Below are positions 37,258 through 46,255 of a DNA stretch of 64,000 nt, one piece after another (the stretch's first letter is position 1; every line of letters begins with the position of its first letter). Below the pieces are notes generated by a model. That model was not told the DNA's origin, made no database searches, and saw only the letters and a program-made list of their open reading frames with translations. Source of the DNA: Paenibacillus mangrovi (GTDB lineage: Bacteria; Bacillota; Bacilli; Paenibacillales; Paenibacillaceae); contig NZ_JALIRP010000004.1 in NCBI RefSeq assembly GCF_022898935.1, positions 434,001 through 498,000 on the forward strand. The letters are read 5' to 3'. The translations under genes were made by a program, and so were the position numbers.

Positions 37258-38181
37258 TTACCATAAGCTGGAGTTCCCCAGTTTTCTGGCGATCCAGTTC
37301 GCGATCACAAGCAGACCGACACTGATCACGCCCTTGAACAAACCAGCTGCCGTCGCATACGAGAAACGATAGTTCTCGATCCCGACACGATAAACATACG
37401 TATCGATCGTTTCCGCCACTGGCCTTAATACGACGTTCTGGCCCTGATTGGTAAGCAGCAATATCTCTTCAAAGCCCGCATTCAAGATTTGTCCAACCTG
37501 CAAAATGAGGAAAATGATGATCACAGGTGCTATAGACGGAATGGTAATGGATACCAACTTTCGCATCCGGCCAGCGCCGTCAATCGAAGCCGCCTCGTAC
37601 ATGTGGGGATCAACCCCCGTAATAGCTGCCAAATATACGATTGCTCCAAAACCGATTTCTTTCCAGATCCCCGTCGAGATCAGAATCCCCCAGAAGTACT
37701 CGGGAATGGATAACCAATGAACAGGCTCATCGATGATGCCAAGCTTCTGCAGCAGGATGTTCACACTGCCACTATCAACCGACAACAAGGAGATGACGAA
37801 TCCTGACACGATGACCCATGAAATGAAATGGGGCAAATAACTGACCGTCTGAACGAATCGCTTGAAGACCGCGTTTTTCACTTCATTCAGCATCAAGGCC
37901 AGAATGATTGGTGCAGGGAACGCGATGAACAGCTTCAGAAGGCTGATCACGATCGTATTCCGCATAATCTGCCAAAATTCCGGAGAGTTAAAAAACATCC
38001 TGAAATGCTTGAAGCCTACCCACTCGCTTCCGAAAAAACCTTTCGCCGGACTATAGTCCTGAAACGCTGTGAGAATCCCCCACATGGGGATATATGAAAA
38101 TATGAAAATCATGATGATCGCAGGGATGACCATTATTTGCAGGTCCCACTGACGAATAAATCGTTTGGCCAAACGGCTCAC
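37258..38181 (-). CDS. Sugar ABC transporter permease, LplB/YteP type
   Basis: 307 residues, six helices. MVIPAIIMIFIFSYIPMWGI and FQDYSPAKGF are hallmarks of YteP/LplB permeases; EAA loop YEAASIDGAGRMRKLVSITIPSIAPV. It is first gene of the transporter unit, with an activator-type promoter just upstream. Confidence 0.93.
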   Translation of the reverse strand: MSRLAKRFIRQWDLQIMVIPAIIMIFIFSYIPMWGILTAFQDYSPAKGFFGSEWVGFKHFRMFFNSPEFWQIMRNTIVISLLKLFIAFPAPIILALMLNEVKNAVFKRFVQTVSYLPHFISWVIVSGFVISLLSVDSGSVNILLQKLGIIDEPVHWLSIPEYFWGILISTGIWKEIGFGAIVYLAAITGVDPHMYEAASIDGAGRMRKLVSITIPSIAPVIIIFLILQVGQILNAGFEEILLLTNQGQNVVLRPVAETIDTYVYRVGIENYRFSYATAAGLFKGVISVGLLVIANWIARKLGNSSLW

Positions 38182-38218
38182 CTCCTAGTTTCCTTCCTGC
38201 TTGTTCTCTTAAAACGAA

Positions 38219-38284
38219 ATTATAGCTGTACAGAAGGCTGAAAAATACTCATCCTATCAACGAAAAGTGTATTCTATCAACGAA
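38219..38284 (-). promoter_or_regulatory. Activator-type promoter of the LplB/C/A transporter
   Basis: On the minus strand a -10 TATAAT (38219-38224) has no good -35 (TATTTT at 17 bases). Directly upstream lie two direct repeats of CTATCAACGAA as seen on the plus strand (38254-38264 and 38274-38284), 20 bases apart. Direct repeats two helical turns apart next to a weak -35 fit binding by an AraC-type dimer such as the YesN-like regulator. Confidence 0.65.
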
Positions 38285-38295
38285 GTTGATGATTA

Positions 38296-40752
38296 CTATG
38301 TAATGGTCAACTTGGTGGCAGCAGATTTTAGCCCTCTTGCATGGCAAGTGACGATCACTTCACCTGGTACCGGACGCGATTGCAGCAAGACTGTAGCGAT
38401 ACCCGCTTCTGCCTGAATCGGATTCTCGCCAACGATGACAACGGGACCTTCTACTTCAAAAACCACTTCGTGGTTTGCTGAAGGGACGACAGTTCCGTTG
38501 GCATCTTGAACTTCAGCATTAGCGAAGACAAAATCAGATCCGTCAGCCGCAAGTTCCCTTCCGCTCGTGTCAATTCGAATAGACAGCCTTTCAGGTTCAA
38601 GTGGTGTACGTACGTTGAACTCGGCCTTATCCACGCCTGCGATTCGCCCGATGGCCTTTAGCTCCCCAGGCTCATAGGCCACACCTTCAAACGTAAACGG
38701 CGCCCTATCCAGATTACGACAATTTCCACCATCGTACGTAGACACCATCAGGCTGCCGGCATCGGTTTTAGACTCCATGGTTCCTTCTTTCCACTTATGC
38801 TGCTCCTCATCGGTCAGCCAATAATCGACTTCATAACCAGTTATGCGCTCACCATATTCCGTGTCGGGTCCTTGGTCAGGCTTTTGTATGCCTACTGATT
38901 TACCGTTTACAAACAGTTCGACTTCATCACAGTTGGAATACACGACAACCTTGGCCGGCGAGACGCGTTCCGTCCACTCATTTGCGATGTAGGCCATTGG
39001 TCCGCTCTCGATTTGCTCGTGAATTACATCCGGCTTTCTTTGACTTTGATAGAAGTAATACACATATTTGGGCAAGCGGAAGGTATCCATGGCTCCGCAT
39101 TCCGCAATCCATGGATAGCATCCCCGATTATGATCAATACCGATCCACGAAGCATCCCCTAGCGACCAGCGGTTGCCGCGGTTCCGGTTCAGCGACCATT
39201 GATAATTCCACGCTTGCAGCAGCTGCTTCTTCTCTCCAGCGCCGCGAGGTATACGACTTGTACTTTCATGACCGCCGAACTCATAATCTCCATACTCCCT
39301 GTCAAATCCTGCCTTGTCCGGTAGAACATCCTCCAACGGACGGGTCATGGTGCTATCTTCCCATATCGTATGAGGCACATCAAAATTGACGTAAGCAGGG
39401 TTTTCCCTCCCGATCGTATCTCCCGATGTGTTCATTTGATCTCCGGGATATTCTTCATGGGCAATCAGATGGCATTCGTGGAAAAATTCATCTGTAGCGC
39501 CTCCACGTTTGTTATATGTTTCATTCAAGCTGACCTCCCACATGATCATACACGGATGATTACGGTCGCGGCGGATCATATCCCGAATATTTTGCTTGGC
39601 GATCTCTTGAAATTTTCCCAATGCGCAATACTGCCAGCCAGGAACCGGCTCAACGGTCATCAGTCCGAGCTCATCACATGCGTCTATGAAGGCCGGAGAC
39701 TGAGGATAGTGGCCGAGCCGTACGAAATTGAATCCGCCTTCTTTCAACTTCACCGCATCTCGGTATTGGGCATTGTTCGAAGCAGCATTTCCGATATAAG
39801 GATATTGCTGATGACGGTTTGTCCCGCGGATGACCAACCTTTCCCCATTGATCATAAAACCGTTCGCCTTGCTGAAGGAAATCGTACGGACTCCGATGCG
39901 AGTGCGAAGTTCATCAACTTTTCTGCTTTCACCATCGATAATTTCTGTCAACAGCGTATACAAAAAAGGATGGTCCGGGTGCCAAAGCCGAGGATTTGTA
40001 AGCGTAATGATTTGTGTAAATGTGTATTCACCTCCAGCCTGAACGCTTTCGATTATACTTTCAGTCGTCCCCACGATTGTTCCTTGTTTGTCCAGGATCG
40101 TTGATACGACTTTGACATCCTTGACCTGATCGTGCTCATTCAACACGTGAGTCTGAACTTCGACCGTTGCAGATGCTTTCGATACATCGGAATACTTGAC
40201 GAAGACCCCGCCTCCCGCTTGTATCCCCGCATATACCGCATCAGTAACGTGGAGCTTGTCCATAATATGGAGCTTCACGTTGCGATAAAGTCCGCCGAAA
40301 TACGAAAAATCCAGGCTCTCCAGTGGTTTTCCGGGCGGTATAGCTCCGTTGTTGCGATTATCGAGCTGGACAGCGATCACATTCTCCGCACCGTAATCAA
40401 CATCCTCGGTGATGTCGATCATAAACGGCAAATAACCGCCTTTATGAACCAGTTTTGATTCCCCATTCATCCATACATGGGCTTCATGCATCGCTGCTTC
40501 GAATTCGATGAAAATCTTCTTTCCTTTCCATGCTTCATCTGCAAGGAAGCGCTTACGATACCAGCAAAAGCCTTGATAGTGCAGATCAATATGAAGTGGT
40601 TCAATTTGAGGTGTATGTGGTAAATAAACGCATTCCCATTCATTGTCGGGTACATGCTTTAGCTCCGCTTCGGATGGATCCCCAAGAAAGAACTTCCATT
40701 CCTTGTTAAAATTCAATGTATTTCTACCAAGATTCGAATATTGCATCTCCAT
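38296..40752 (-). CDS. GH2 glycoside hydrolase (beta-galactosidase-like)
   Basis: 818 residues. N-terminal jelly-roll sugar-binding domain (WKFFLGDPSEAE, DLHYQGFCWYRKRF, VWMNGESKLVHKGGYLPFMIDIT), immunoglobulin-like domain, then the TIM barrel with RGTNRHQQYPYIG, acid/base Glu in MWEVSLNE and probable nucleophile in DREYGDYEFGG. The C-terminal beta domains (about 640-818) include a DUF4982-like region. No signal peptide. The exact sugar is not certain within GH2; beta-galactosidase is the default. It has its own promoter, matching that of the transporter. Confidence 0.88.
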   Translation of the reverse strand: MEMQYSNLGRNTLNFNKEWKFFLGDPSEAELKHVPDNEWECVYLPHTPQIEPLHIDLHYQGFCWYRKRFLADEAWKGKKIFIEFEAAMHEAHVWMNGESKLVHKGGYLPFMIDITEDVDYGAENVIAVQLDNRNNGAIPPGKPLESLDFSYFGGLYRNVKLHIMDKLHVTDAVYAGIQAGGGVFVKYSDVSKASATVEVQTHVLNEHDQVKDVKVVSTILDKQGTIVGTTESIIESVQAGGEYTFTQIITLTNPRLWHPDHPFLYTLLTEIIDGESRKVDELRTRIGVRTISFSKANGFMINGERLVIRGTNRHQQYPYIGNAASNNAQYRDAVKLKEGGFNFVRLGHYPQSPAFIDACDELGLMTVEPVPGWQYCALGKFQEIAKQNIRDMIRRDRNHPCMIMWEVSLNETYNKRGGATDEFFHECHLIAHEEYPGDQMNTSGDTIGRENPAYVNFDVPHTIWEDSTMTRPLEDVLPDKAGFDREYGDYEFGGHESTSRIPRGAGEKKQLLQAWNYQWSLNRNRGNRWSLGDASWIGIDHNRGCYPWIAECGAMDTFRLPKYVYYFYQSQRKPDVIHEQIESGPMAYIANEWTERVSPAKVVVYSNCDEVELFVNGKSVGIQKPDQGPDTEYGERITGYEVDYWLTDEEQHKWKEGTMESKTDAGSLMVSTYDGGNCRNLDRAPFTFEGVAYEPGELKAIGRIAGVDKAEFNVRTPLEPERLSIRIDTSGRELAADGSDFVFANAEVQDANGTVVPSANHEVVFEVEGPVVIVGENPIQAEAGIATVLLQSRPVPGEVIVTCHARGLKSAATKLTIT

Positions 40753-40773
40753 TAACCCCCTTAATTAATCCAT

Positions 40774-40839
40774 ATTTTATCGTTTATCAGCCTGCAAATA
40801 TACTTCACTAAGCAACGATTTCTGCATTCTATCAACGAA
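40774..40839 (-). promoter_or_regulatory. Activator-type promoter of the GH2 gene, twin of the transporter promoter
   Basis: A 14-base block reading TTCGTTGATAGAAT on the minus strand (40826-40839) is identical to the one at 38271-38284. A second CAACGA half-site lies 20 bases away (40813-40818). The -10 TAAAAT (40774-40779) sits at exactly the same distance as in the transporter promoter, again with a poor -35 (TATATT). Confidence 0.65.
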
Positions 40840-40882
40840 CTTGATCTGACTTGTTCCTTTCAGCTATATAAAACAATAGGAG

Positions 40883-40945
40883 CAAAAAAAGACGACAATT
40901 CGATTTCCCTTGTGTAGAACCTAGAGAAAACGACTTGTCGTTCTT
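40883..40945 (-). terminator. Terminator of the phosphosugar-type operon
   Basis: Arms AAGACGACAA (40889-40898) and TTGTCGTTCTT (40935-40945), one-base bulge, with a run of seven T on the minus strand. It separates the isomerase gene from the GH2 promoter. Confidence 0.6.
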
Positions 40946-40974
40946 ATGAAATAGCGTACGATTGTAATCAAAAG

Positions 40975-41925
40975 TTACCTGCAATATTTATCTCTTAGAG
41001 CCAACGTATATTTGACAGATTGCTCGACCCCATTTGCTTGATCTTCAATCATCTTCTCCAGAAGTTTCCGTGGTGGCTCATAATAATCCAGCGGCTTGAT
41101 AAAGGACAATTCATATGGAGGTTGCTCAACTTTAAACGCGCCTTCGCCAACGGCGAACACGCCGCCCGCTCCCGGGACCCTTTTGAAGGAAGTCGCATAA
41201 GGAAAGCACATTTCTACATTAATACGTGTCAACGTCGACTGCTCGACAAGAATTTGGAAGATTTGCTCCAAATCAATGTTGCCGGTCCCGACAGGAACGC
41301 CGCATACCCGATAATCGTCGCCGTCATGAACGATAATATGGTCTTTGAAATGGGTTGTGAATGCATAAGGCGCCAATCTTTTAACAGCTTCAACCGGGTC
41401 TTCCCAGGCCATCATCGCGTTACCGACATCACAGTGCGCACGTACCCAAGGGCTATCGACTTCCTCAATGATTCGAATGACCTCGCTCGTCAGCTCTTCC
41501 TCATGATTTTCTACAGCGAGTTTTATTCTGTATTTCTGCAGTATAGGCACAATTTGCTGAATGTTTTCGGGAGCTTGCTTCAGTCTTTCTGCATCATATG
41601 TGCCCAGGCAGGTGTACGTCCGAATCACATCGGCCCCAATCTGATGAGCTACCTCAATAACTTGCTTCAAATGCACCGGATCCGTGCCATTCGTGTCAAT
41701 TTCAGCGAAGAATCCGTATTTCTGAATTTCCGCCTTCACCCTTTTTAAATATTCAGGTTCAAACGATTCAAGCGTACCCCATCCAGGCAGATTCGGCCAT
41801 TTCACGATATTGATCATGACGCCGTCCAAGCCCAGCTCGGCCGTTTTTCCGATAAATTGAAAAATATCCATTCTTCCTGTCATAAACTGCAGGTGATAGC
41901 TTTCAGTCTCCAAACCAATCTTCAT
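40975..41925 (-). CDS. Sugar phosphate isomerase/epimerase-like TIM-barrel protein
   Basis: 316 residues of the xylose isomerase-like family (AP endonuclease 2 fold). Metal-ligand motifs in barrel order: VENHEE (Glu), RAHCDVGNAM (Asp/His), THFKDH (His) and NVEMCFP (Glu). These enzymes move carbonyl groups or epimerise sugars. Last gene of the transporter/HAD/DeoR operon, so it probably acts on the imported compound after dephosphorylation. Confidence 0.87.
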   Translation of the reverse strand: MKIGLETESYHLQFMTGRMDIFQFIGKTAELGLDGVMINIVKWPNLPGWGTLESFEPEYLKRVKAEIQKYGFFAEIDTNGTDPVHLKQVIEVAHQIGADVIRTYTCLGTYDAERLKQAPENIQQIVPILQKYRIKLAVENHEEELTSEVIRIIEEVDSPWVRAHCDVGNAMMAWEDPVEAVKRLAPYAFTTHFKDHIIVHDGDDYRVCGVPVGTGNIDLEQIFQILVEQSTLTRINVEMCFPYATSFKRVPGAGGVFAVGEGAFKVEQPPYELSFIKPLDYYEPPRKLLEKMIEDQANGVEQSVKYTLALRDKYCR

Positions 41926-41939
41926 TTTGTGTTCTCCTC

Positions 41940-42689
41940 CTAGTCATGCTGCCAAATCAATCGTCCGTCCGCCTGAACGATGTCTGCAACAGAGGGGATT
42001 ACAAGATCGGCATCCTGCAGCTGAGGAATGCCGCTGACACCAGAAAGCACGCCTATCGCGACACCCGCCGCACTGTTTCTGGCAAATCGCATATCCGTCA
42101 CGGTATCGCCTACTACTGCAACCTCTTCTGCACTCATATTGCCAACCTCACAAAAAGCACGGAGCATACATGGATTCGGTTTCTTCTCGTAGTAATCCGA
42201 TGTCCCGATAAAATCGAAATAATCAGTGACACCCGCAAGCTCCAGAAAAAATTTCGTCGATTCGAGGTCATCCGCCGTTGCAATGCCGAGTTTCAACCCA
42301 TAGCGGCGAAGATTCCCAAGCAAAAGATGCAAATCCGCTGTTGGCCTTAAATTGTGCCGATTAGACAACGTCAACTGATGAAGCTCCCTGGTCAGCCAAT
42401 CCTCCAGATGTTCCAGTTTATCCGGATTAACCTGCTTATCCCGCAGCACGCGAACGAATGCTTCCGCCATCTCCTGAGTCGTGCCTCCTGCGAGTATCCC
42501 TGCCGGGTCGATCGTGTCCCCATGCAAACCGATGGATTCAAGCAAGCTTGCCTTGGCCGAAGGATCATCCTTCAAGCCTACATCCTCAACCAGTAGATCG
42601 GCTATTCCGGTCCCCACCGGCACCCAGCCGGAATAGAAGTCCATTAATGTACCATCCTTATCAAACAAAATACCTTTGATTTGCTGCAA
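41940..42689 (-). CDS. HAD-superfamily phosphatase
   Basis: 249 residues with motif I FDKDGTLMD, an alpha-helical cap (about 30-120), motif II GIATADD, motif III Lys in YEKKPNPCM and motif IV VVGDTVTDM. It resembles phosphoglycolate phosphatase-type enzymes. Placed between DeoR and the isomerase, it could dephosphorylate the imported molecule. Confidence 0.9.
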   Translation of the reverse strand: MQQIKGILFDKDGTLMDFYSGWVPVGTGIADLLVEDVGLKDDPSAKASLLESIGLHGDTIDPAGILAGGTTQEMAEAFVRVLRDKQVNPDKLEHLEDWLTRELHQLTLSNRHNLRPTADLHLLLGNLRRYGLKLGIATADDLESTKFFLELAGVTDYFDFIGTSDYYEKKPNPCMLRAFCEVGNMSAEEVAVVGDTVTDMRFARNSAAGVAIGVLSGVSGIPQLQDADLVIPSVADIVQADGRLIWQHD

Positions 42690-42731
42690 AGTTTTTCACC
42701 CATTCTGTTGATTTCTGTTTGTAATTTATTT

Positions 42732-43526
42732 TTATACTGCAGCCGTTTCGTCCACGATGATCCAATCGATGTTTTCCAGATAAGACTTCCATGATGCCGG
42801 CTCCTCCTGATCGCACACAATCGCGTGAATCTGTTCCAGCTGCGAAAATTTACACAATGCTTCTACACCAATCTTAGAATGATCCACGAGGATGATTGTT
42901 TCTTTGGCGACCTGAATCATCTTTGCTGAAAACGAAGACTCTTCTAGAGTATATTCCGTGGCTCCTGAAAGCGAAATTCCCCCGGGTGAAATAAACGCTT
43001 TGTTTACACAAAACAAATCCAACATTTTCTCGCATAACGTCCCGCGAGACGAATATTGTTCCTCATTCAGCTCCCCCCCGAGCAGTATCACTTTGCCATG
43101 AAATAATCCTTGATTCATCGAATCCAGTAAGACATTGGCCGTAGGCAATGAGTTGGTCAGGATGGTTACCTTATTGACACCGCGAATGCAATAAGCCATT
43201 TCTAAAATCGTCGTTCCTCCGCCCATCACGATCGTATCGCCGTCATTGACCAGTTGTGCAGCCCGCTGTGCCACTTTCTTCTTTTCGTCCTGGCGTACCT
43301 GTCTGCGCTGAACGAATGGCGGTTCTCCCAGTTGAAAATTGACTTTCACAGCACCGCCGTGCACACGCTTGAGATGCCCTTCCTTTTCCAGAACATCCAG
43401 ATCCCGCCGGATCGTTTCCATTGATACATTAAAAAGCCGGGCCAATTCGGCTGCATTGACCTTTCCATATGCATGCAGTCGATCAAGAATTTCGGTTTTT
43501 CGTTCTACGGACAAGACTGACATCAA
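42732..43526 (-). CDS. DeoR-family transcriptional repressor
   Basis: 264 residues: winged helix at the N-terminus (RKTEILDRLHAYGKVNAAELARLFNVSMETIRRDLDVLEKEG, HGGAV) and a sensor domain with the GGGTT-type phosphosugar-binding loop (DTIVMGGGTTILEMA, TNSLP, LLGGEL, FISPGGIS, VDHSKIG). DeoR proteins are usually released by a phosphorylated sugar, consistent with the transporter type and the HAD phosphatase next door. Confidence 0.93.
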   Translation of the reverse strand: MMSVLSVERKTEILDRLHAYGKVNAAELARLFNVSMETIRRDLDVLEKEGHLKRVHGGAVKVNFQLGEPPFVQRRQVRQDEKKKVAQRAAQLVNDGDTIVMGGGTTILEMAYCIRGVNKVTILTNSLPTANVLLDSMNQGLFHGKVILLGGELNEEQYSSRGTLCEKMLDLFCVNKAFISPGGISLSGATEYTLEESSFSAKMIQVAKETIILVDHSKIGVEALCKFSQLEQIHAIVCDQEEPASWKSYLENIDWIIVDETAAV

Positions 43527-43535
43527 GATCCCCCT

Positions 43536-44561
43536 CTACGCCAATAAAGTACATGCCGCTTCAGGAATCCGCACATTTATCAACATTCCTTCGTCAAAAG
43601 CGACTTTGTGCGGAACATTCAGTTCGTCAATCGTCAGGGTCACATCCTGTGACTGAACCTCGTATCTACGAACATTACCGCGAACGATCATGCTCGAGAT
43701 AACTCCTTCGAGCCATAGTCCGCGATCATGCGTAAAAGTGTGCGCCTCGCCGCTTGGATGCAGCTCCATAACCTCTGGACGAATCGCATACGTTCCGGGC
43801 TTCATCGATTGACCCGTTAAGCGGATCAGGTCCCTACCCGTCAACACGTTATAACTGCCAATAAAACGGGCTACGAATTCATTTTTAGGGGAAGCGTAAA
43901 TGTGTTCCGGTTTGCCTTGCTGGGCAATCTCCCCGTTATTCATGACAAAGATACGATCTGAAATCGTCATGGCTTCTTCCTGGTCATGCGTAACAAAAAT
44001 CATCGTCATCTTTAAATCCCGCTGAATGCTTCGGAGATCGCTCTGCAAGCTTTTTCTGATTTTGGCATCCAGCGCGCTGAGCGGTTCATCCAGAAGTAGA
44101 ATATCCGGTTCCGTGACAAGCGCTCTGGCAAGAGCGACGCGCTGCTGTTGGCCGCCGGACAACTGATGCGGATAGGATGATTCTTTGCCGGACAAATGTA
44201 CCAGTTCAATCGCTTGGTTCACTTTTGCTGTAATTTGTTCACGCGCCAGCTTCTGCATTTTTAAGCCGAAAGCAATATTGTCGAAGACGGTCATATTAGG
44301 GAACAAGGCATACGATTGAAACACCATGCCTACATTCCGGCGCTGCGGGGGCAGCTGAGATATATCCTTGCCGTTCACGCTGATTGTACCGCTGTCTAGC
44401 GATTCCAATCCGGCTATGCAGCGCAGCAGCGTACTCTTGCCGCAGCCGCTGGGTCCGAGCAAGGTGACGAGCTCCCCTTTTTCAACGTTCAGAGATACCT
44501 GCTGTAGTACAACAGATTTCCCGAACTGCTTAAATGCCTGATCGATTTGTACATAGCTCAT
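43536..44561 (-). CDS. ABC transporter ATPase with TOBE domain (PotA/FbpC/AfuC type)
   Basis: 341 residues: Walker A GPSGCGKST, signature LSGGQQQR, Walker B ILLLDEPLSALD, H-loop THDQEEA, and a C-terminal TOBE-like domain (about 240-340). It is the only transport ATPase in the window. Its start overlaps the permease stop (ATGA at 44558-44561), so it belongs to the adjacent transporter. Confidence 0.95.
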   Translation of the reverse strand: MSYVQIDQAFKQFGKSVVLQQVSLNVEKGELVTLLGPSGCGKSTLLRCIAGLESLDSGTISVNGKDISQLPPQRRNVGMVFQSYALFPNMTVFDNIAFGLKMQKLAREQITAKVNQAIELVHLSGKESSYPHQLSGGQQQRVALARALVTEPDILLLDEPLSALDAKIRKSLQSDLRSIQRDLKMTMIFVTHDQEEAMTISDRIFVMNNGEIAQQGKPEHIYASPKNEFVARFIGSYNVLTGRDLIRLTGQSMKPGTYAIRPEVMELHPSGEAHTFTHDRGLWLEGVISSMIVRGNVRRYEVQSQDVTLTIDELNVPHKVAFDEGMLINVRIPEAACTLLA

Positions 44562-45370
44562 GCTGCATTCTCCTTGTTTTCTTCTTTCTTATTGAAACGT
44601 GTACCCAGCTTCAGCATCAGCCAGGAAATCATCAACACGATCGTGAAGTATGCAATAACGATGGCACTCGATAAATGCCCGTTCTGATTCAACTGCCGCA
44701 TTAAATAAATTTGGATCGTTTCATAGCTTCCGCCAACGAGGAAATTAGCCATCACAAATTCGCCGATCAAGATTGAAAACGATAGTAAAGCGGAAATGAT
44801 TATTCCGCCCATGATGTTAGGCGCGACGACTTGCAAAAATGCCTTCATTTTGCTTGCCCCGAGTATTTCGGCCGCTTCCATCAGCCTTCTCGCATCAATC
44901 GTTCGCAAGCTGTTGCGGATGCCTTGATACATATAAGGGATAATCAACACATAATAGGCGCCGACCAGGATCCAGATGGTGCCAGATAGCACGATCGGAC
45001 CGCTGGAGTACACTTTAATCAATCCTACGGCGGCAACGACACCCGGAACGGCGAATGGAATCATCGTAATGGCTTGCAGAAAGCGCTCCAGCTTCGGCAG
45101 ATACATATATACGACAAACACCGTCACCGACATCGTGACAACGCTCGCTATGAGCGCGATTGCAGATACAGTTAGCGTTCTCCCGACAGCCGCTAAAAAG
45201 CGTGAATCGGTGAACAATTCCTTGTACCAATCTAACGTATAGGAAACCGGGAGCACCGTATGGCTCCATTCTTTCGCAATTGAATACATAAAGGTTGCTG
45301 CAAGAGGCAATACAAGATAAATAAATGCTGCAGAAACAACGAGTAATGACAACCATCTTTTATTTTTCAT
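44558..45370 (-). CDS. ABC transporter permease, PotC/PhnV type
   Basis: 270 residues, six helices, EAA loop LMEAAEILGASKMKAFLQVVAPNIMGG. Overlaps both neighbours by ATGA. Partner of the permease encoded at 45367-46230. Confidence 0.92.
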   Translation of the reverse strand: MKNKRWLSLLVVSAAFIYLVLPLAATFMYSIAKEWSHTVLPVSYTLDWYKELFTDSRFLAAVGRTLTVSAIALIASVVTMSVTVFVVYMYLPKLERFLQAITMIPFAVPGVVAAVGLIKVYSSGPIVLSGTIWILVGAYYVLIIPYMYQGIRNSLRTIDARRLMEAAEILGASKMKAFLQVVAPNIMGGIIISALLSFSILIGEFVMANFLVGGSYETIQIYLMRQLNQNGHLSSAIVIAYFTIVLMISWLMLKLGTRFNKKEENKENAA

Positions 45371-46230
45371 TGCAAATCTCTCCTGAACCGCCGCATCAGG
45401 CGTTCATTGATCCACATCGCCCCAAGCATCATCAGACCCAGAATAACGGCGAGTGCACTTCCGAGCTGAGGCTGTGTGGCTACGTCACCCGCAATGAGCG
45501 AGCCGATACGAATCGTCAACAAATTATAGTTGCTTCCTACGAGTGCATAAGCTGTTGCATAGGCTCCCATCGCATTGGCAAATAGGATGCTGAAGGTTCC
45601 CACAATGCTTGGCAATAACACAGGAATTCCAATCCTCAACCAAAATTGGAGATTCGACGCGCCGAGTAAGGCGGCCGATTCACGCCACTGCTTATGAATG
45701 CCGGAGTAAGCCGGATAGAGCAGCAAAATGGCCAGCGGGACTTGAAAATAAACGTAAACGAGGACCAGTCCGCTCCAGCTATACAAGCTGAACGTGTCCG
45801 TCATATTCCATCCCCATTCTTTGAACAGGAGTGTAAAAAGTCCACTGTTGCCAAGAAGAATAATGAAGGCAAACGCCAGCGGTACGCCGGAAAAGTTGGA
45901 CGTCAAATTGGAAAATGTAATCATAAAGTTTTGAATCTTTTTGGGCATTCGCGTAATGGAATACGAGACAACGAACGCGATAATCATGCCGATGACACTG
46001 GAATAGAGCGAGATTTTCAAGCTGTTGACAATACCTTTAGAATAATAAGGACTGGTCAAAGCGGTAATATACTGCTCGAGCGTATATGTCCTGCCGTCGG
46101 CGGAGAGGAAGCTGTCATGGATCATGGCGATCAAAGGCAGCATCAAGAACCCGACGACAAGCAGGGCGAACGGTAGCAGAGCAATGATGGCAAACAGCGT
46201 TACCTTGCGATGCATTCGGATAACCCTCAC
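45367..46230 (-). CDS. ABC transporter permease, PotB/PhnU type
   Basis: 287 residues, six helices, EAA-type loop WRESAALLGASNLQFWLRIGIPVLLPS. Lies 25 bases after the SBP gene and overlaps the next permease. Closest in style to spermidine/iron(III)/aminoethylphosphonate or AfuB transporters. Confidence 0.92.
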   Translation of the reverse strand: MRVIRMHRKVTLFAIIALLPFALLVVGFLMLPLIAMIHDSFLSADGRTYTLEQYITALTSPYYSKGIVNSLKISLYSSVIGMIIAFVVSYSITRMPKKIQNFMITFSNLTSNFSGVPLAFAFIILLGNSGLFTLLFKEWGWNMTDTFSLYSWSGLVLVYVYFQVPLAILLLYPAYSGIHKQWRESAALLGASNLQFWLRIGIPVLLPSIVGTFSILFANAMGAYATAYALVGSNYNLLTIRIGSLIAGDVATQPQLGSALAVILGLMMLGAMWINERLMRRFRRDLQ

Positions 46231-46255
46231 CTATCCTTCCGTCAATCTATGAAAA

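Noticed and set aside
39370..40104. 244-codon plus-strand frame opposite GH2
   Set aside because: Antisense shadow of a GH2 gene with clear catalytic motifs.
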